Under the pieces are notes generated by a model, which searched no databases, was not told where the DNA came from, and saw nothing but the letters and a program-made list of their open reading frames with translations. Positions 32,463 to 40,824 of a DNA stretch of 64,000 nucleotides are shown piece after piece. A program made the position numbers and the translations under genes. Position 1 is the stretch's first letter. Each line of letters opens with the position of its first letter. The stretch covers positions 6,200,001-6,264,000 of the forward strand of contig NZ_CP066831.1 of NCBI RefSeq assembly GCF_016598615.1, read 5' to 3'. Source of the stretch: Streptomyces liliifuscus (GTDB taxonomy: Bacteria; Actinomycetota; Actinomycetes; Streptomycetales; Streptomycetaceae).

Positions 32463-33140
32463 GTGAACGCAGGAGAAACTCAGCGTCGGCCTTGGATCGT
32501 GGGGGTCTCCGGCGCGTCCGGAACTCCGTACGCGGCGGCCGTGCTGCGTGCCCTCCTCGCGGCCGGCGAGAGCGTCGACCTGGTCGTCTCGCGGGCCTCA
32601 CGGCTCACGCTGCTCGACGAGACCGGGATCAGCTTCCGGGACGGCCACTGGCAGGAGGACCTGCGGGAGTGGCTCGGCCGGGGGGCCGACGGCAAGCCCG
32701 GCACCTTCGCGGTGGACGTCGACGACGTACGGCACTGGAGCGCGGGGGACCTGGCGGCGGGGCCGTCGTCGGGCTCGTACGCCTCGAAGGGCATGCTGAT
32801 CGTGCCCGCCTCCACCGCCTGTGTCGCCGGGGTCGCGCTCGGCCTCTCCAAGGACCTGTTGCAGCGCGCCGCGAGCGTCACGCTCAAGGAGCGGCGCACG
32901 CTGGTCGTCGCCGTCCGCGAGACCCCGTTGAACGGGCAGACCCTGCGGCATCTGGTGACACTGGACGACGCGGGCGCGACCGTACTGCCGGCCTCCCCGG
33001 CGTTCTACGCGGGCGCGACCCACATCCAGGACCTGGTGGACTTCGTCGCCGGACGCGTGCTGGACGCGGCGGGCGTCGGGCACACGCTCTACCGCCGCTG
33101 GGAGGGCGAACTAGGCGGCGGCTCACGCACGACGACCTGA
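32463..33140 (+). CDS. mqnM: UbiX-family flavin prenyltransferase
   Basis: 225 residues, GTG start. The Rossmann-like entry WIVGVSGASGTPYAAAVLRALL and the later GPSSGSYASKGMLIVPASTACVAGVALGLSKDLLQRAASV and RTLVVAVRETPLN are UbiX hallmarks. It makes prenyl-FMN from dimethylallyl phosphate (or diphosphate) and FMN, the cofactor of the adjacent UbiD-type enzyme. It lies third in the mqnL-mqnP-mqnM group. Confidence 0.93.
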   Translation: MNAGETQRRPWIVGVSGASGTPYAAAVLRALLAAGESVDLVVSRASRLTLLDETGISFRDGHWQEDLREWLGRGADGKPGTFAVDVDDVRHWSAGDLAAGPSSGSYASKGMLIVPASTACVAGVALGLSKDLLQRAASVTLKERRTLVVAVRETPLNGQTLRHLVTLDDAGATVLPASPAFYAGATHIQDLVDFVAGRVLDAAGVGHTLYRRWEGELGGGSRTTT

Positions 33141-33172
33141 GCAGCATCCGAGCAGCACCTGAGCACGACGTT

Positions 33173-33199
33173 CGACCCGTACGACCCGTACGACCCGTA
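33173..33199. repeat. 9-bp tandem repeat CGACCCGTA x3
   Basis: Three exact copies of CGACCCGTA plus a truncated fourth (CGACC) lie in the 138-bp gap between mqnM and the Lrp/AsnC gene. Three-codon periodicity produces Arg-Pro-Val frames that are not genes. It could be an array of regulator sites or just slippage. Confidence 0.75.
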
Positions 33200-33278
33200 C
33201 GACCGAGATGTACTTCTGAGCAACGCGCAGTACCCAATACATCACTTCAGGAACTTTCAGCGGAAGGCTATCGATCGC

Positions 33279-33734
33279 ATGGACGCGGTGGACAGGCAGC
33301 TCATCCAGGCCCTCAGGGAGAACGGCCGGGCCTCCTACGCGGAGCTGGGACGCCTCGTCGGACTGTCGGGACCCAGCGTCACCGACCGCATCAACCGCCT
33401 GGAGGCCGCCGGTGTCATCACCGGCTACCGCGCGACGGTCGACGCGACCTCGCTCGGCCTCGGCGTCACCGCCCTCATCGGCATCTCGCTCTCCGACGCC
33501 ACCGACCACGAGGACGTGGCGCACCGGCTCAAGGACCTCAACGAGATCGAGGACTGCTGGTTCATCGCCGGCGACGACTCCTACATGCTCAAGGTGCGGG
33601 CGCCCGACGTGGACGGCCTGGAGAAGACCATCCGGCGGCTGTCGGGGACGAAGGGCGTCTCCCGGACCCGCACGACGATCGTGCTCTCCACGAAGTGGGA
33701 GAACCGGGTGGGTGAGCTGCCCGAAGAGGAGTAG
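33279..33734 (+). CDS. Lrp/AsnC-family transcriptional regulator
   Basis: 151 residues, ATG after GGAAGG. N-terminal HTH VDRQLIQALRENGRASYAELGRLVGLSGPSVTDRINRLEAAGVITGYRA, then the RAM ligand domain (DCWFIAGDDSYMLKVRAPDVDGLEKTIRRL). It sits between the mqnM and mqnE genes and may link menaquinone synthesis to amino acid status; the direct target is not proven. Confidence 0.93.
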   Translation: MDAVDRQLIQALRENGRASYAELGRLVGLSGPSVTDRINRLEAAGVITGYRATVDATSLGLGVTALIGISLSDATDHEDVAHRLKDLNEIEDCWFIAGDDSYMLKVRAPDVDGLEKTIRRLSGTKGVSRTRTTIVLSTKWENRVGELPEEE

Positions 33735-33805
33735 CCGCCTGCTTCGGGATGGCCGGACGGCTGGGCGTACGGTTGACAGGGTTCGTCAAGAGGAGAGGTA
33801 CACGC

Positions 33806-34969
33806 ATGGATGTCGGGCTCAAGCGCGAGCTGGAGGACAAGGTCCGGGCCGGTGAGCGGCTGACCCGCGAGGACGGCATCGCGCTGTACGAGTCGGACGA
33901 CCTCGCCTGGCTGGGCGGGCTCGCCCACGAGGTGCGGACGCGGAAGAACGGCGACGTCGTCCACTTCAACGTCAACCGCCACCTCAACATGACGAACGTG
34001 TGCACCGCCTCGTGCGCCTACTGCTCGTTCCAGCGCAAGCCGGGCGAGAAGGACGCGTACACGATGCGCATCGAGGAGGCCGTCCGGCTCGCCAAGGCGA
34101 TGGAGGGCGAGAACCTCACCGAGCTGCACATCGTGAACGGCCTGCACCCGAACCTGCCGTGGCGCTACTACCCGCGCTCGCTCAGCGAACTGAAGAAGGC
34201 GCTCCCGGACGTCTCGCTGAAGGCCTTCACGGCGACGGAGATCCACCACTTCGAGACGATCTCGGGGCTCAGCGCCTCCGAGATCCTCGACGAGCTGATC
34301 GACGCGGGTCTGGAGTCCCTCACCGGTGGCGGCGCGGAGATCTTCGACTGGGAGATCCGGCAGCACATCGTCGACCACCGCACCCACTGGGAGGACTGGT
34401 CGCGCATCCACCGCCTCGCGCACGAGAAGGGTCTGAAGACCCCGTGCACGATGCTGTACGGCCACATCGAGGAGCCGCGTCACCGGGTGGACCACGTCCT
34501 GCGGCTGCGTGAGCTGCAGGACGAGACCGGCGGCTTCCAGGTCTTCATCCCGCTGCGCTACCAGCACGACTTCGTCGACGTGAAGGACGGCAAGGTCCGC
34601 AACCGCCTCCAGGCGCGTACGCAGATGGCGACCGGTGCGGAGGCGTTGAAGACCTTCGCGGTCTCCCGGCTGCTCTTCGACAACGTGCCGCACGTCAAGG
34701 TCTTCTGGGTCATGCACGGTGTCCAGACCGCCCAGCTGGCGCTGCAGCACGGCGCGGACGACATGGACGGCTCGGTCGTCGAGTACAAGATCACGCACGA
34801 CGCCGACAACTACGGCACGCCGAACAAGCTGACGCGTGAGGATCTGCTCGACCTGATCCGTGACGCCGGGTTCCGGCCGGTCGAGCGGAACACTCGGTAC
34901 GAGATCATTCGCGAGTACGACGGTCCCGACGCGGGGCGTCGGGAGTCGCCTCAGCCGATGAGGGTTTGA
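33806..34969 (+). CDS. mqnE: Aminodeoxyfutalosine synthase
   Basis: 387 residues from the ATG behind AGGAGAGG. Radical SAM cluster CTASCAYC (cysteines about 66, 70 and 73), then MRIEEAVRLAKAMEG and ELHIVNGLHPNLPWRYY. The C-terminal half has PCTMLYGHIEEPRHRVDHVLRLRELQDETGGFQVFIPLRY and GADDMDGSVVEYKITHDA, typical of MqnE/MqnC/CofH radical SAM enzymes. It joins 3-[(1-carboxyvinyl)oxy]benzoate with SAM, the second step of the futalosine pathway. The first-step gene mqnA is at 55594. Confidence 0.95.
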   Translation: MDVGLKRELEDKVRAGERLTREDGIALYESDDLAWLGGLAHEVRTRKNGDVVHFNVNRHLNMTNVCTASCAYCSFQRKPGEKDAYTMRIEEAVRLAKAMEGENLTELHIVNGLHPNLPWRYYPRSLSELKKALPDVSLKAFTATEIHHFETISGLSASEILDELIDAGLESLTGGGAEIFDWEIRQHIVDHRTHWEDWSRIHRLAHEKGLKTPCTMLYGHIEEPRHRVDHVLRLRELQDETGGFQVFIPLRYQHDFVDVKDGKVRNRLQARTQMATGAEALKTFAVSRLLFDNVPHVKVFWVMHGVQTAQLALQHGADDMDGSVVEYKITHDADNYGTPNKLTREDLLDLIRDAGFRPVERNTRYEIIREYDGPDAGRRESPQPMRV

Positions 34970-34980
34970 GGCTTCTCGCC

Positions 34981-35100
34981 CAGTTCCCCGCGCCCCTAGG
35001 TACCTAGGGGCGCGGGGAACTGCGCAGTCTTTTGGTCTTTTGGGGGTTCGGGGGCGGAGCCCCTGAGTTAGTGACGGGAATGGGTAGGGGCGGCGGGGGC
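34981..35100. repeat. Perfect 42-bp palindrome plus repeat arm, copy C
   Basis: 34981-35022 is a flawless 42-bp palindrome (CAGTTCCCCGCGCCCCTAGG then its complement), 11 bp after the mqnE stop. It is followed by GGGGGCGGAGCCCC and the GACGGGAATGGGTAGGGGCG arm seen in copies A and B; the left outer arm is missing. It could fold into a very stable hairpin in the mqnE transcript and act as terminator or mRNA stabiliser. Confidence 0.9.
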
Positions 35101-35137
35101 GAAGAGAGCGCGTGACGTACGTGACGTCGGGACTCGC

Positions 35138-35167
35138 TTGAGGGTGGCGTGGCGTAATGGTTAGCCT
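35138..35167 (+). promoter_or_regulatory. Leaderless-type promoter of the GNAT gene
   Basis: TTGAGG (35138-35143) and TAGCCT (35162-35167), spacing 18 bp. TAGCCT ends 6 nt before the ATG at 35174 and no ribosome site exists. Confidence 0.6.
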
Positions 35168-35173
35168 TGCCGC

Positions 35174-35698
35174 ATGGCCCTTACCTTCGTTCTCGATCCG
35201 GCCGTGACCCCTGAGGTCCGTGACGGACTTCTCGACCTGTGGACGGACGTCTCCAACGCGGGCGGCGCAGTCGGCTTCGTCGCACCGGTGGACCGAGAGG
35301 TCATCCGCCCGGAGCTGCTGAAACACTTCACGGCGATGTCGGAGGGCCGCGCCCGTCTCCTGGCCGGTTTCGACGAGGAGGGACAGGTGGCCGCGGCAGC
35401 CTTCCTCACCTTCAACACGCACCGCCTGATGACCCACTGGGTGTGGCTCTACACGGTGATGGTCCACCCGAAGCACCAGGGCAGGGGCTACGGCCGGGAC
35501 CTCCTGGCCGCCGCCGCGGACGCCGCCCGCACCCTCGACGGCATCGAGGCGATCCGGCTCACCTGCCGAGGCGGCCTCGGCCTGGAGCGGTTCTACGGCT
35601 CGTGCGGATACAAGGAGGTCGGCCGCATACCGGACGCGATACGGGTCGCGCCCGGCGACGACCGCGACGACATTTTCATGCTGCTGCCGCTCACCTGA
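35174..35698 (+). CDS. GNAT family N-acetyltransferase
   Basis: 174 residues. Acetyl-CoA motif A: TVMVHPKHQGRGYGRDLLAAAADAA, then GLERFYGSCGYKEVGRIPDAIRV. N-terminal part VTPEVRDGLLDLWTDVSNAGGAVGFV is an acceptor-side region of unknown specificity. ATG preceded directly by a promoter (see above). Confidence 0.88.
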   Translation: MALTFVLDPAVTPEVRDGLLDLWTDVSNAGGAVGFVAPVDREVIRPELLKHFTAMSEGRARLLAGFDEEGQVAAAAFLTFNTHRLMTHWVWLYTVMVHPKHQGRGYGRDLLAAAADAARTLDGIEAIRLTCRGGLGLERFYGSCGYKEVGRIPDAIRVAPGDDRDDIFMLLPLT

Positions 35699-35817
35699 CT
35701 CTCCGTACCCCCCTGCAAGATCCGGTGCCGGGCGTGCTTCACTGGACGGTGCCCTTTGGGAAAGTCGGGGACTTTCGAACCCCTTCGGACCCCTTCGACA
35801 CGGAAGAGTGGATTGAG

Positions 35818-36120
35818 ATGCTCCGCTACACACTGATGCGCCTAGGAATCCTCGCGGGCTGCCTCGTGGTCGTCTGGGGCCTCGTCTACTCCGGTGTCGC
35901 CCCGCGCGGGCTCGGCGACTCGAACGGCATGTGGATCATCCTGCTCTCGCTGCTGATCTCGGCCCCCATCAGCTTCGTCGTCCTGCGCAAGGAGCGCGAC
36001 CGCGCCTCGATCCGGATCGTCGAGCGCGTCGACCGCGTCAAGTCCAACCTGGAGGCCAACCGCAACCAGGAGGACGACGTGGTGGACGAGGTGTCGCGGG
36101 CCCAGGGCCGGACGTCGTAA
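35818..36120 (+). CDS. DUF4229-type small membrane protein
   Basis: 100 residues. Two membrane helices (LRYTLMRLGILAGCLVVVWGLVY and NGMWIILLSLLISAPISFVVL) and a charged amphipathic C-terminus (RKERDRASIRIVERVDRVKSNLEANRNQED). This is the DUF4229 layout found throughout Streptomyces. Function unknown. No ribosome site is clear; GGAAGAG lies about 11 nt upstream. Confidence 0.8.
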   Translation: MLRYTLMRLGILAGCLVVVWGLVYSGVAPRGLGDSNGMWIILLSLLISAPISFVVLRKERDRASIRIVERVDRVKSNLEANRNQEDDVVDEVSRAQGRTS

Positions 36121-36171
36121 CGACCGGCGACTCCGCCGGGCTGTCCACGGACAACTCGTACTCTTGCTCGT

Positions 36172-36822
36172 ATGGGTGCAGTGAAGAGCAAGCGGATGCC
36201 GCGTGCCGTGCGCGAACAGCAGATGCTGGACGCGGCGGTTCAGACCTTCGGACAGCGGGGATACCGGGCCGCGTCGATGGACGAGATCGCCGATCTGGCG
36301 GGTGTGTCCAAGCCGTTGGTCTATCTGTACCTGAACTCCAAGGAAGACCTCTTCACCGCGTGCATCCGGCGTGAGGCCGCCGCCCTGACCGCGGCCGTGC
36401 GCGCCGGGGTCAGGCAGGACCTGCCCGCCGACCGCCAACTGTGGGACGGGCTGCGGGCGTTCTTCACGCACACCGCGCAGAACCCGGACGGCTGGGCGGT
36501 GCTGCACCTCCAGGCGCGTACGCACGGGGAGCCGTTCGCCGCGGAGTTCGCCGCGATGCGCGAGGAGATCGTCGCGTTCGTCACGCAGCTGATCGTGGTG
36601 GCCGCCCGTGAGGCACACCGGGACCCGTCGCTGCCCGAGCGCGAGGTCGCCGGCCTCGCGGAGGCCCTCGTCGGCGCCGCCGAGTCCCTCGCCGCCTGGG
36701 CCAACGCCACCCCCGGCGTCTCCGCCCGCCAGGCCGCCACGACGTTGATGAACTTCGCCTGGGCCGGCCTGGGGGATCTGATGGAGGGGAGACCCTGGTC
36801 GGAGCACGGGTCGGCCCAGTAG
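36172..36822 (+). CDS. TetR-family transcriptional regulator
   Basis: 216 residues, ATG with a candidate TACTCT box 7 nt upstream and no ribosome site. N-terminal HTH: REQQMLDAAVQTFGQRGYRAASMDEIADLAGVSKPLVYLYLNSKEDLFTACI. The C-terminal ligand domain is helical. It is convergent (12-bp gap) with the MaoC gene of the lipid block and is the nearest candidate to bind the palindromes at 39172-39201, by location only. Confidence 0.93.
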   Translation: MGAVKSKRMPRAVREQQMLDAAVQTFGQRGYRAASMDEIADLAGVSKPLVYLYLNSKEDLFTACIRREAAALTAAVRAGVRQDLPADRQLWDGLRAFFTHTAQNPDGWAVLHLQARTHGEPFAAEFAAMREEIVAFVTQLIVVAAREAHRDPSLPEREVAGLAEALVGAAESLAAWANATPGVSARQAATTLMNFAWAGLGDLMEGRPWSEHGSAQ

Positions 36823-36834
36823 AGCCGGCGCGCG

Positions 36835-37707
36835 TCAGAGCACCGGAAGGACCTCTCCGGCCAGATGCAGCCGGCCACCCGCCCCGCGTAGCTCGAAGGC
36901 GGCACCCTCCGCCCCGTACGACACCGTCCCCGGCAGGAACACCGGCGCCCTGAACTCCGCCCGGACGACGGCCGCTTGAGGCGTCCCGTGCTCGGCGAGG
37001 CAGCGCGCCACGGTCCACATGCCGTGTGCGATGGCCCGGGGGAAGCCGAACAGCCGGGCGGTGAGGGGGTGGAGGTGGATCGGGTTGCGGTCGCCGGACG
37101 CGGCCCCGTACCGCCGCCCCACATCCCCGGCGAGCGCCCACTCGGCCACGACGGGCAACGGCTTGCGCTCCTCGGGCGAGGCCGGCCCGCCCGCGTTCCC
37201 CGCCGGGGTGCGGTGCCTCGCCAGATAGGTACTCCGCGACTCCCACACGAGTTCGTCGCCCGCCCGCATCTCCGTAACGACGACGGCCTCGGTCCCGCGC
37301 CGGTGGGGCACCAACTCATCGACGTGCACGGCGATTTCGTACTCCCCGGTCGCCGCCGTCGCCTTCCGCCGGGTGATCCCGATGGACGTGTGCACCAGCC
37401 CGAGCAACGGCAACGGAAAGGCCCGCTCACTCATCAGCCGCATGACCAACGGGAATCCGAGAACGTGCGGATAGGTGACGGGCAACTCGTCGGCCCCCAC
37501 CCCGAACCCACAGGCCCGCTCATAGGCGGCGAGCTTTCCCAGATCGATACGAACATCCGGGAGGACCAATCGGGTACGGGGTGCGGTGACTCCCGTCCGG
37601 GGACGCTTGAAAGGCGAGAGGAAAGCACCCCGGGCAAGCAAGGGCCACAGACGCGGCGAACCGTCGAGAACGTGGGTGTGCATGGGCCCCTTCACGTCAT
37701 CCAACAC
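36835..37707 (-). CDS. MaoC-type (3R)-hydroxyacyl dehydratase (HtdX-like)
   Basis: 290 residues from the GTG at 37707 behind AGAAGGGAAG; a longer frame to 37770 runs into repeat sequence. It has two hotdog halves, with the hydratase-2 motif in the C-terminal one: RRYGAASGDRNPIHLHPLTARLFGFPRAIAHGMW (Asp and His). Family: hydration/dehydration of (3R)-hydroxyacyl thioesters. It lies next to FabG4-like and FadA2-like genes in the order of M. tuberculosis Rv0241c-Rv0243. Confidence 0.88.
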   Translation of the reverse strand: MLDDVKGPMHTHVLDGSPRLWPLLARGAFLSPFKRPRTGVTAPRTRLVLPDVRIDLGKLAAYERACGFGVGADELPVTYPHVLGFPLVMRLMSERAFPLPLLGLVHTSIGITRRKATAATGEYEIAVHVDELVPHRRGTEAVVVTEMRAGDELVWESRSTYLARHRTPAGNAGGPASPEERKPLPVVAEWALAGDVGRRYGAASGDRNPIHLHPLTARLFGFPRAIAHGMWTVARCLAEHGTPQAAVVRAEFRAPVFLPGTVSYGAEGAAFELRGAGGRLHLAGEVLPVL

Positions 37708-37740
37708 TGACTTCCCTTCTGGGCTGAGCACGGATTCTTT

Positions 37741-37756
37741 AGGGGCGCGGGGAAAT
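37741..37756 (-). repeat. Half-copy of the dispersed GCGCAGTTCC repeat
   Basis: AGGGGCGCGGGGAAAT matches the right arm of the core palindrome and lies between the MaoC and FabG genes, 55 bp past the FabG stop. Confidence 0.65.
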
Positions 37757-37810
37757 TCGTGACCAGCCACAACGCACCCGCAGACTCAAATGGCGCCCCA
37801 AGCGGAGCGC

Positions 37811-39145
37811 TCACGCCCCCAACAGGCTCTGCCCGCAGACCCGAACAACCTGCCCGTTCACAGCCCCCGACCCGGGATCCGCAAGCCAAGCCGTCGTCTC
37901 AGCCACATCAACAGGCAACCCGCCCTGCGCGAGCGAGTTCATCCGCCGCCCGGCTTCACGAATGAACAAAGGAACGGCCGCGGTCATCTTCGTCTCGATA
38001 AACCCTGGCGCGACCGCGTTGACGGTCACGCCGTATTCCGCGAGCGCCCGAGGCGCAAGCGACCGCACAAGCCCCACAACTCCCGCCTTGGACGCCGCAT
38101 AGTTCGTCTGCCCGGCATTCCCCGCGACCCCGGCGATGGACGCGGTGGCAACAACACGCCCACCGCCTCGGAACACCCCCGCACCGAGCAACACATCAGT
38201 CGTACGAAGCACACTCGCAAGGTTGACGTCGAGCACCGAACCCCACCGCTCCGCAGCCATGTTGACCAGCCGCCGGTCCCGAGTGATCCCCGCGTTGTGG
38301 ACCAGCACGTCGAGCCGCCCGCCGGGCAACGCGTCCGCGATCCGCGCCCCCGCGTCCTCCGCGGTGATGTCGAGCGGCAGCGCGACCCCGCCGAGCCGCT
38401 CGGCGACGGCGGCGAGATCGCCCCCTGCGGCAGGCACGTCGAGGCACACCACCAGGGCCCCGTCCCGCGCCAGCGTCGCGGCGACGGCCTCACCGATCCC
38501 GCGGGCGGCCCCGGTGACGAGCGCGGTACGCCCGGCAAGAGGCTTCTCAGGATCTCCGTCCCCGTCCCCGCCCTTGCCACCGCCGCCTCCACCACCGTCA
38601 CCATGACCGCCGACCTCGATCACCTGCCCACTGACATAGGCGGACCTGGGCGACAGCAGAAATCGCAGCGTCGACTCGGCGGCCCCCGCCTCCAGGAGCC
38701 GTACGAGATTCACCGTCCGCCCGCGCCCGATCTCCTTGCCGAGGGACCGTACGAACCCTTCGAGGGCCTGCTGGACGGCGGCCTGATGATGGTCGGCGGG
38801 GTCAAGGGGCGCGCCGAGCACCACGACCCGCCCGCTCTCGGCGACCGACCGCACGACGGGGTGGAGCGCTGCGTGCACCTCGGCCAGAGCCTCGACGTCA
38901 CGGACGCCGGTGGCGTCGAGGACGACGGCGACCGGCCCTTCGCCACCGGAGCGCGGTCCCGACCGGGCCAGGACGGGCGCGAGGTCCAGCTCTGACCTGC
39001 CCGCGGTGAGATGCAGCAACTCGCCCCGGAAGGAGGGCTGTTCGGCGCTCCGGCGCCGCAACCGCACCGGCTGCGGCAGCCCGAGCCGACGGGTCAGGAA
39101 CCGGCCGGGCGCGGTGCCGGTGAGGCTCAGGTAGCGGTCGGCCAT
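37811..39145 (-). CDS. fabG4: High-molecular-weight 3-oxoacyl-ACP/CoA reductase (FabG4-like)
   Basis: 444 residues. The N-terminal 185 residues are a degenerate flavodoxin-like domain without a nucleotide motif. A pure Gly/Asp/Lys linker (GGHGDGGGGGGGKGGDGDGD, about residues 179-198) joins it to a classical SDR reductase domain: TGAARGIGEAVAATLARDG cofactor loop, Asn-Ser-Tyr-Lys set in DVNLASV, TASIAGVAGNAG and TNYAASKAG. This is the HMwFabG layout (Rv0242c). It reduces 3-oxoacyl thioesters and is divergent from the thiolase gene. Confidence 0.92.
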   Translation of the reverse strand: MADRYLSLTGTAPGRFLTRRLGLPQPVRLRRRSAEQPSFRGELLHLTAGRSELDLAPVLARSGPRSGGEGPVAVVLDATGVRDVEALAEVHAALHPVVRSVAESGRVVVLGAPLDPADHHQAAVQQALEGFVRSLGKEIGRGRTVNLVRLLEAGAAESTLRFLLSPRSAYVSGQVIEVGGHGDGGGGGGGKGGDGDGDPEKPLAGRTALVTGAARGIGEAVAATLARDGALVVCLDVPAAGGDLAAVAERLGGVALPLDITAEDAGARIADALPGGRLDVLVHNAGITRDRRLVNMAAERWGSVLDVNLASVLRTTDVLLGAGVFRGGGRVVATASIAGVAGNAGQTNYAASKAGVVGLVRSLAPRALAEYGVTVNAVAPGFIETKMTAAVPLFIREAGRRMNSLAQGGLPVDVAETTAWLADPGSGAVNGQVVRVCGQSLLGA

Positions 39146-39171
39146 CGTCCAACTCCCAGCTCGGTCGTATT

Positions 39172-39201
39172 CTTACTCTGGAGTAAGGTTACCGGAGGTA
39201 A
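39172..39201. promoter_or_regulatory. Tandem palindromic operator between fabG4 and thiolase
   Basis: CTTACTC-TG-GAGTAAG (39172-39187) is a perfect palindrome and TTACC-GGA-GGTAA (39189-39201) is a second, related one directly adjacent. Both fit TTACY-n-RGTAA. They sit in the 85-bp divergent gap where both promoters must lie, as expected for a TetR-type repressor of lipid genes. Confidence 0.7.
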
Positions 39202-39230
39202 GCCTACGTCACGGTGAGGAGCAGGTCGAG

Positions 39231-40607
39231 ATGAGCCCCCTGGAACCCCTGCGGAACCCCCTGCCGAAACCCCTGCGGGACCCCCTCCCGGCGCCGCGGC
39301 CGCGTCGCGTCGCGGTCGTCGGCGGCACCCGTGTCCCCTTCGCCCGCTCGGACGGCCCGTACGCGACCGCCTCGACCCAGGAGATGCTGACCGCGGCGGT
39401 CGACGGACTCGTCGAGCACGTCGGGCGCGGCAGCCGCTTCGGGCTCGAAGAGCCGGGAGCGGTGGGGGAGTTGGTGGCCGGTGCCGTGCTCAAGCACAGC
39501 CGGGACTTCAACCTCGCGCGCGAGACCGTGCTCGGGTCGAGGCTGGACGCCCGCACTCCCGCGTACGACATCCAGCAGGCCTGCGGCACCGGCCTCCAGG
39601 CCGTCATCGCGGCGGCCAACAAGATCACCCTCGGCCAGACCGAGTCGGCGATCGCGGGCGGCGCGGACACGGCGAGCGACGCCCCGCTCGGCGTCAACGA
39701 CCAGCTGCGGCGCATCCTGCTGGAGGTCCGGCGTGCGAAGTCGGCGGGCGCCCGGCTGAAGGCGCTCGCCCGGATCCGCCCCGGCCACCTCGTCCCGGAC
39801 ATCCCGCGCAACGCGGAACCCCGTACGGGCCTCTCGATGGGTGAGCACGCCGCCGTCACGGCCCGCGTGTGGGGCGTAACACGGGAGGCGCAGGACGAGT
39901 TGGCGGCCGCGAGCCATCAGCGGCTGGCGGCGGCGTACGAACGCGGCTTCTTCGAGGACCTGGTCGTGCCCTTCCGGGGGCTGGCCCGCGACCAGAACCT
40001 CCGGCCCGGCTCGACGGTCGGCAAACTCGCCACCCTGAAGCCGGTGTTCGGGCTGAAGCACTCCGACGCCCCCGGCAACCCCGATGGCCCCGGGCCGACC
40101 ATGACCGCCGGGAACTCGACGCCCCTGACGGACGGTGCGGCGCTCGTGCTGCTCGCGAGCGAGGAGTGGGCGTCGGTGCGCGGGCTGACGCCGCTCGCGT
40201 ATCTGACGGCGTACGAGACGGCGGCCGTCGACTTCGTCAGGGGTGATGTGGCCGGTGGCGAGGACGGGCTGCTGATGGCGCCCGCGTACGCCGTGCCGCG
40301 CATGCTGGAGCGGGCCGGGCTCGGCCTGGACGACTTCGACTTCGTCGAGGTGCACGAGGCGTTCGCCTCGCAGGTGCTGGCCACGCTGGCGGCCTGGGAG
40401 AAGCGGGGGCTCGGCACGGTCGACCGGGCCCGGCTGAACGTGGCGGGCTCCTCGCTCGCGACCGGTCACCCCTTCGCGGCCACCGGGGCGCGGATCGTGG
40501 CGACCCTCGCGAAGCTGCTCGCCGAGCGGGACGCCCCCGGGCGCGGCCTGATCTCGGTCTGCGCGGCGGGTGGACAGGGCGTCACGGCGATTCTCGAACG
40601 CCCGTGA
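39231..40607 (+). CDS. fadA2: Acetyl-CoA C-acyltransferase (thiolase, FadA2-like)
   Basis: 458 residues, ATG after GAGGAGCAGG. A Pro-rich start (PLEPLRNPLPKPLRDPLP) precedes VAVVGGTRVPF. The nucleophile is in IQQACGTGLQ (Cys about 118). The general base is in FVEVHEAFASQVLA (VNEAF-type region) and the second Cys in SVCAAGGQGVTA. It cleaves or condenses 3-ketoacyl-CoA. Divergent from FabG4, as in mycobacteria. Confidence 0.92.
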   Translation: MSPLEPLRNPLPKPLRDPLPAPRPRRVAVVGGTRVPFARSDGPYATASTQEMLTAAVDGLVEHVGRGSRFGLEEPGAVGELVAGAVLKHSRDFNLARETVLGSRLDARTPAYDIQQACGTGLQAVIAAANKITLGQTESAIAGGADTASDAPLGVNDQLRRILLEVRRAKSAGARLKALARIRPGHLVPDIPRNAEPRTGLSMGEHAAVTARVWGVTREAQDELAAASHQRLAAAYERGFFEDLVVPFRGLARDQNLRPGSTVGKLATLKPVFGLKHSDAPGNPDGPGPTMTAGNSTPLTDGAALVLLASEEWASVRGLTPLAYLTAYETAAVDFVRGDVAGGEDGLLMAPAYAVPRMLERAGLGLDDFDFVEVHEAFASQVLATLAAWEKRGLGTVDRARLNVAGSSLATGHPFAATGARIVATLAKLLAERDAPGRGLISVCAAGGQGVTAILERP

Positions 40608-40824
40608 GGAGCCGACTTGAACGCCCGTGAGGGGCCGAAGGGCACGAACTCCATGGATCCGCGGGCAACGCCCTTGTTGCGTCGGTATGTTGGGCAAAAG
40701 ATGAACAGGCGTCCGAACGTGCACGAACCTCTCACTCTTCCGCACAGAAGCACCTCACTTTCCCAGGTGAACCCGCCACTTCACAGGTCCGTAATGGGGG
40801 GAGTGCAAGAGTTAGGAGCCGTCA

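Noticed and set aside
35155..35172. Iron-box-like GGTTAGCCTTGCC near the GNAT start
   Set aside because: Only half of a DtxR/DmdR-type site is present; the sequence is better explained as a -10 promoter box.
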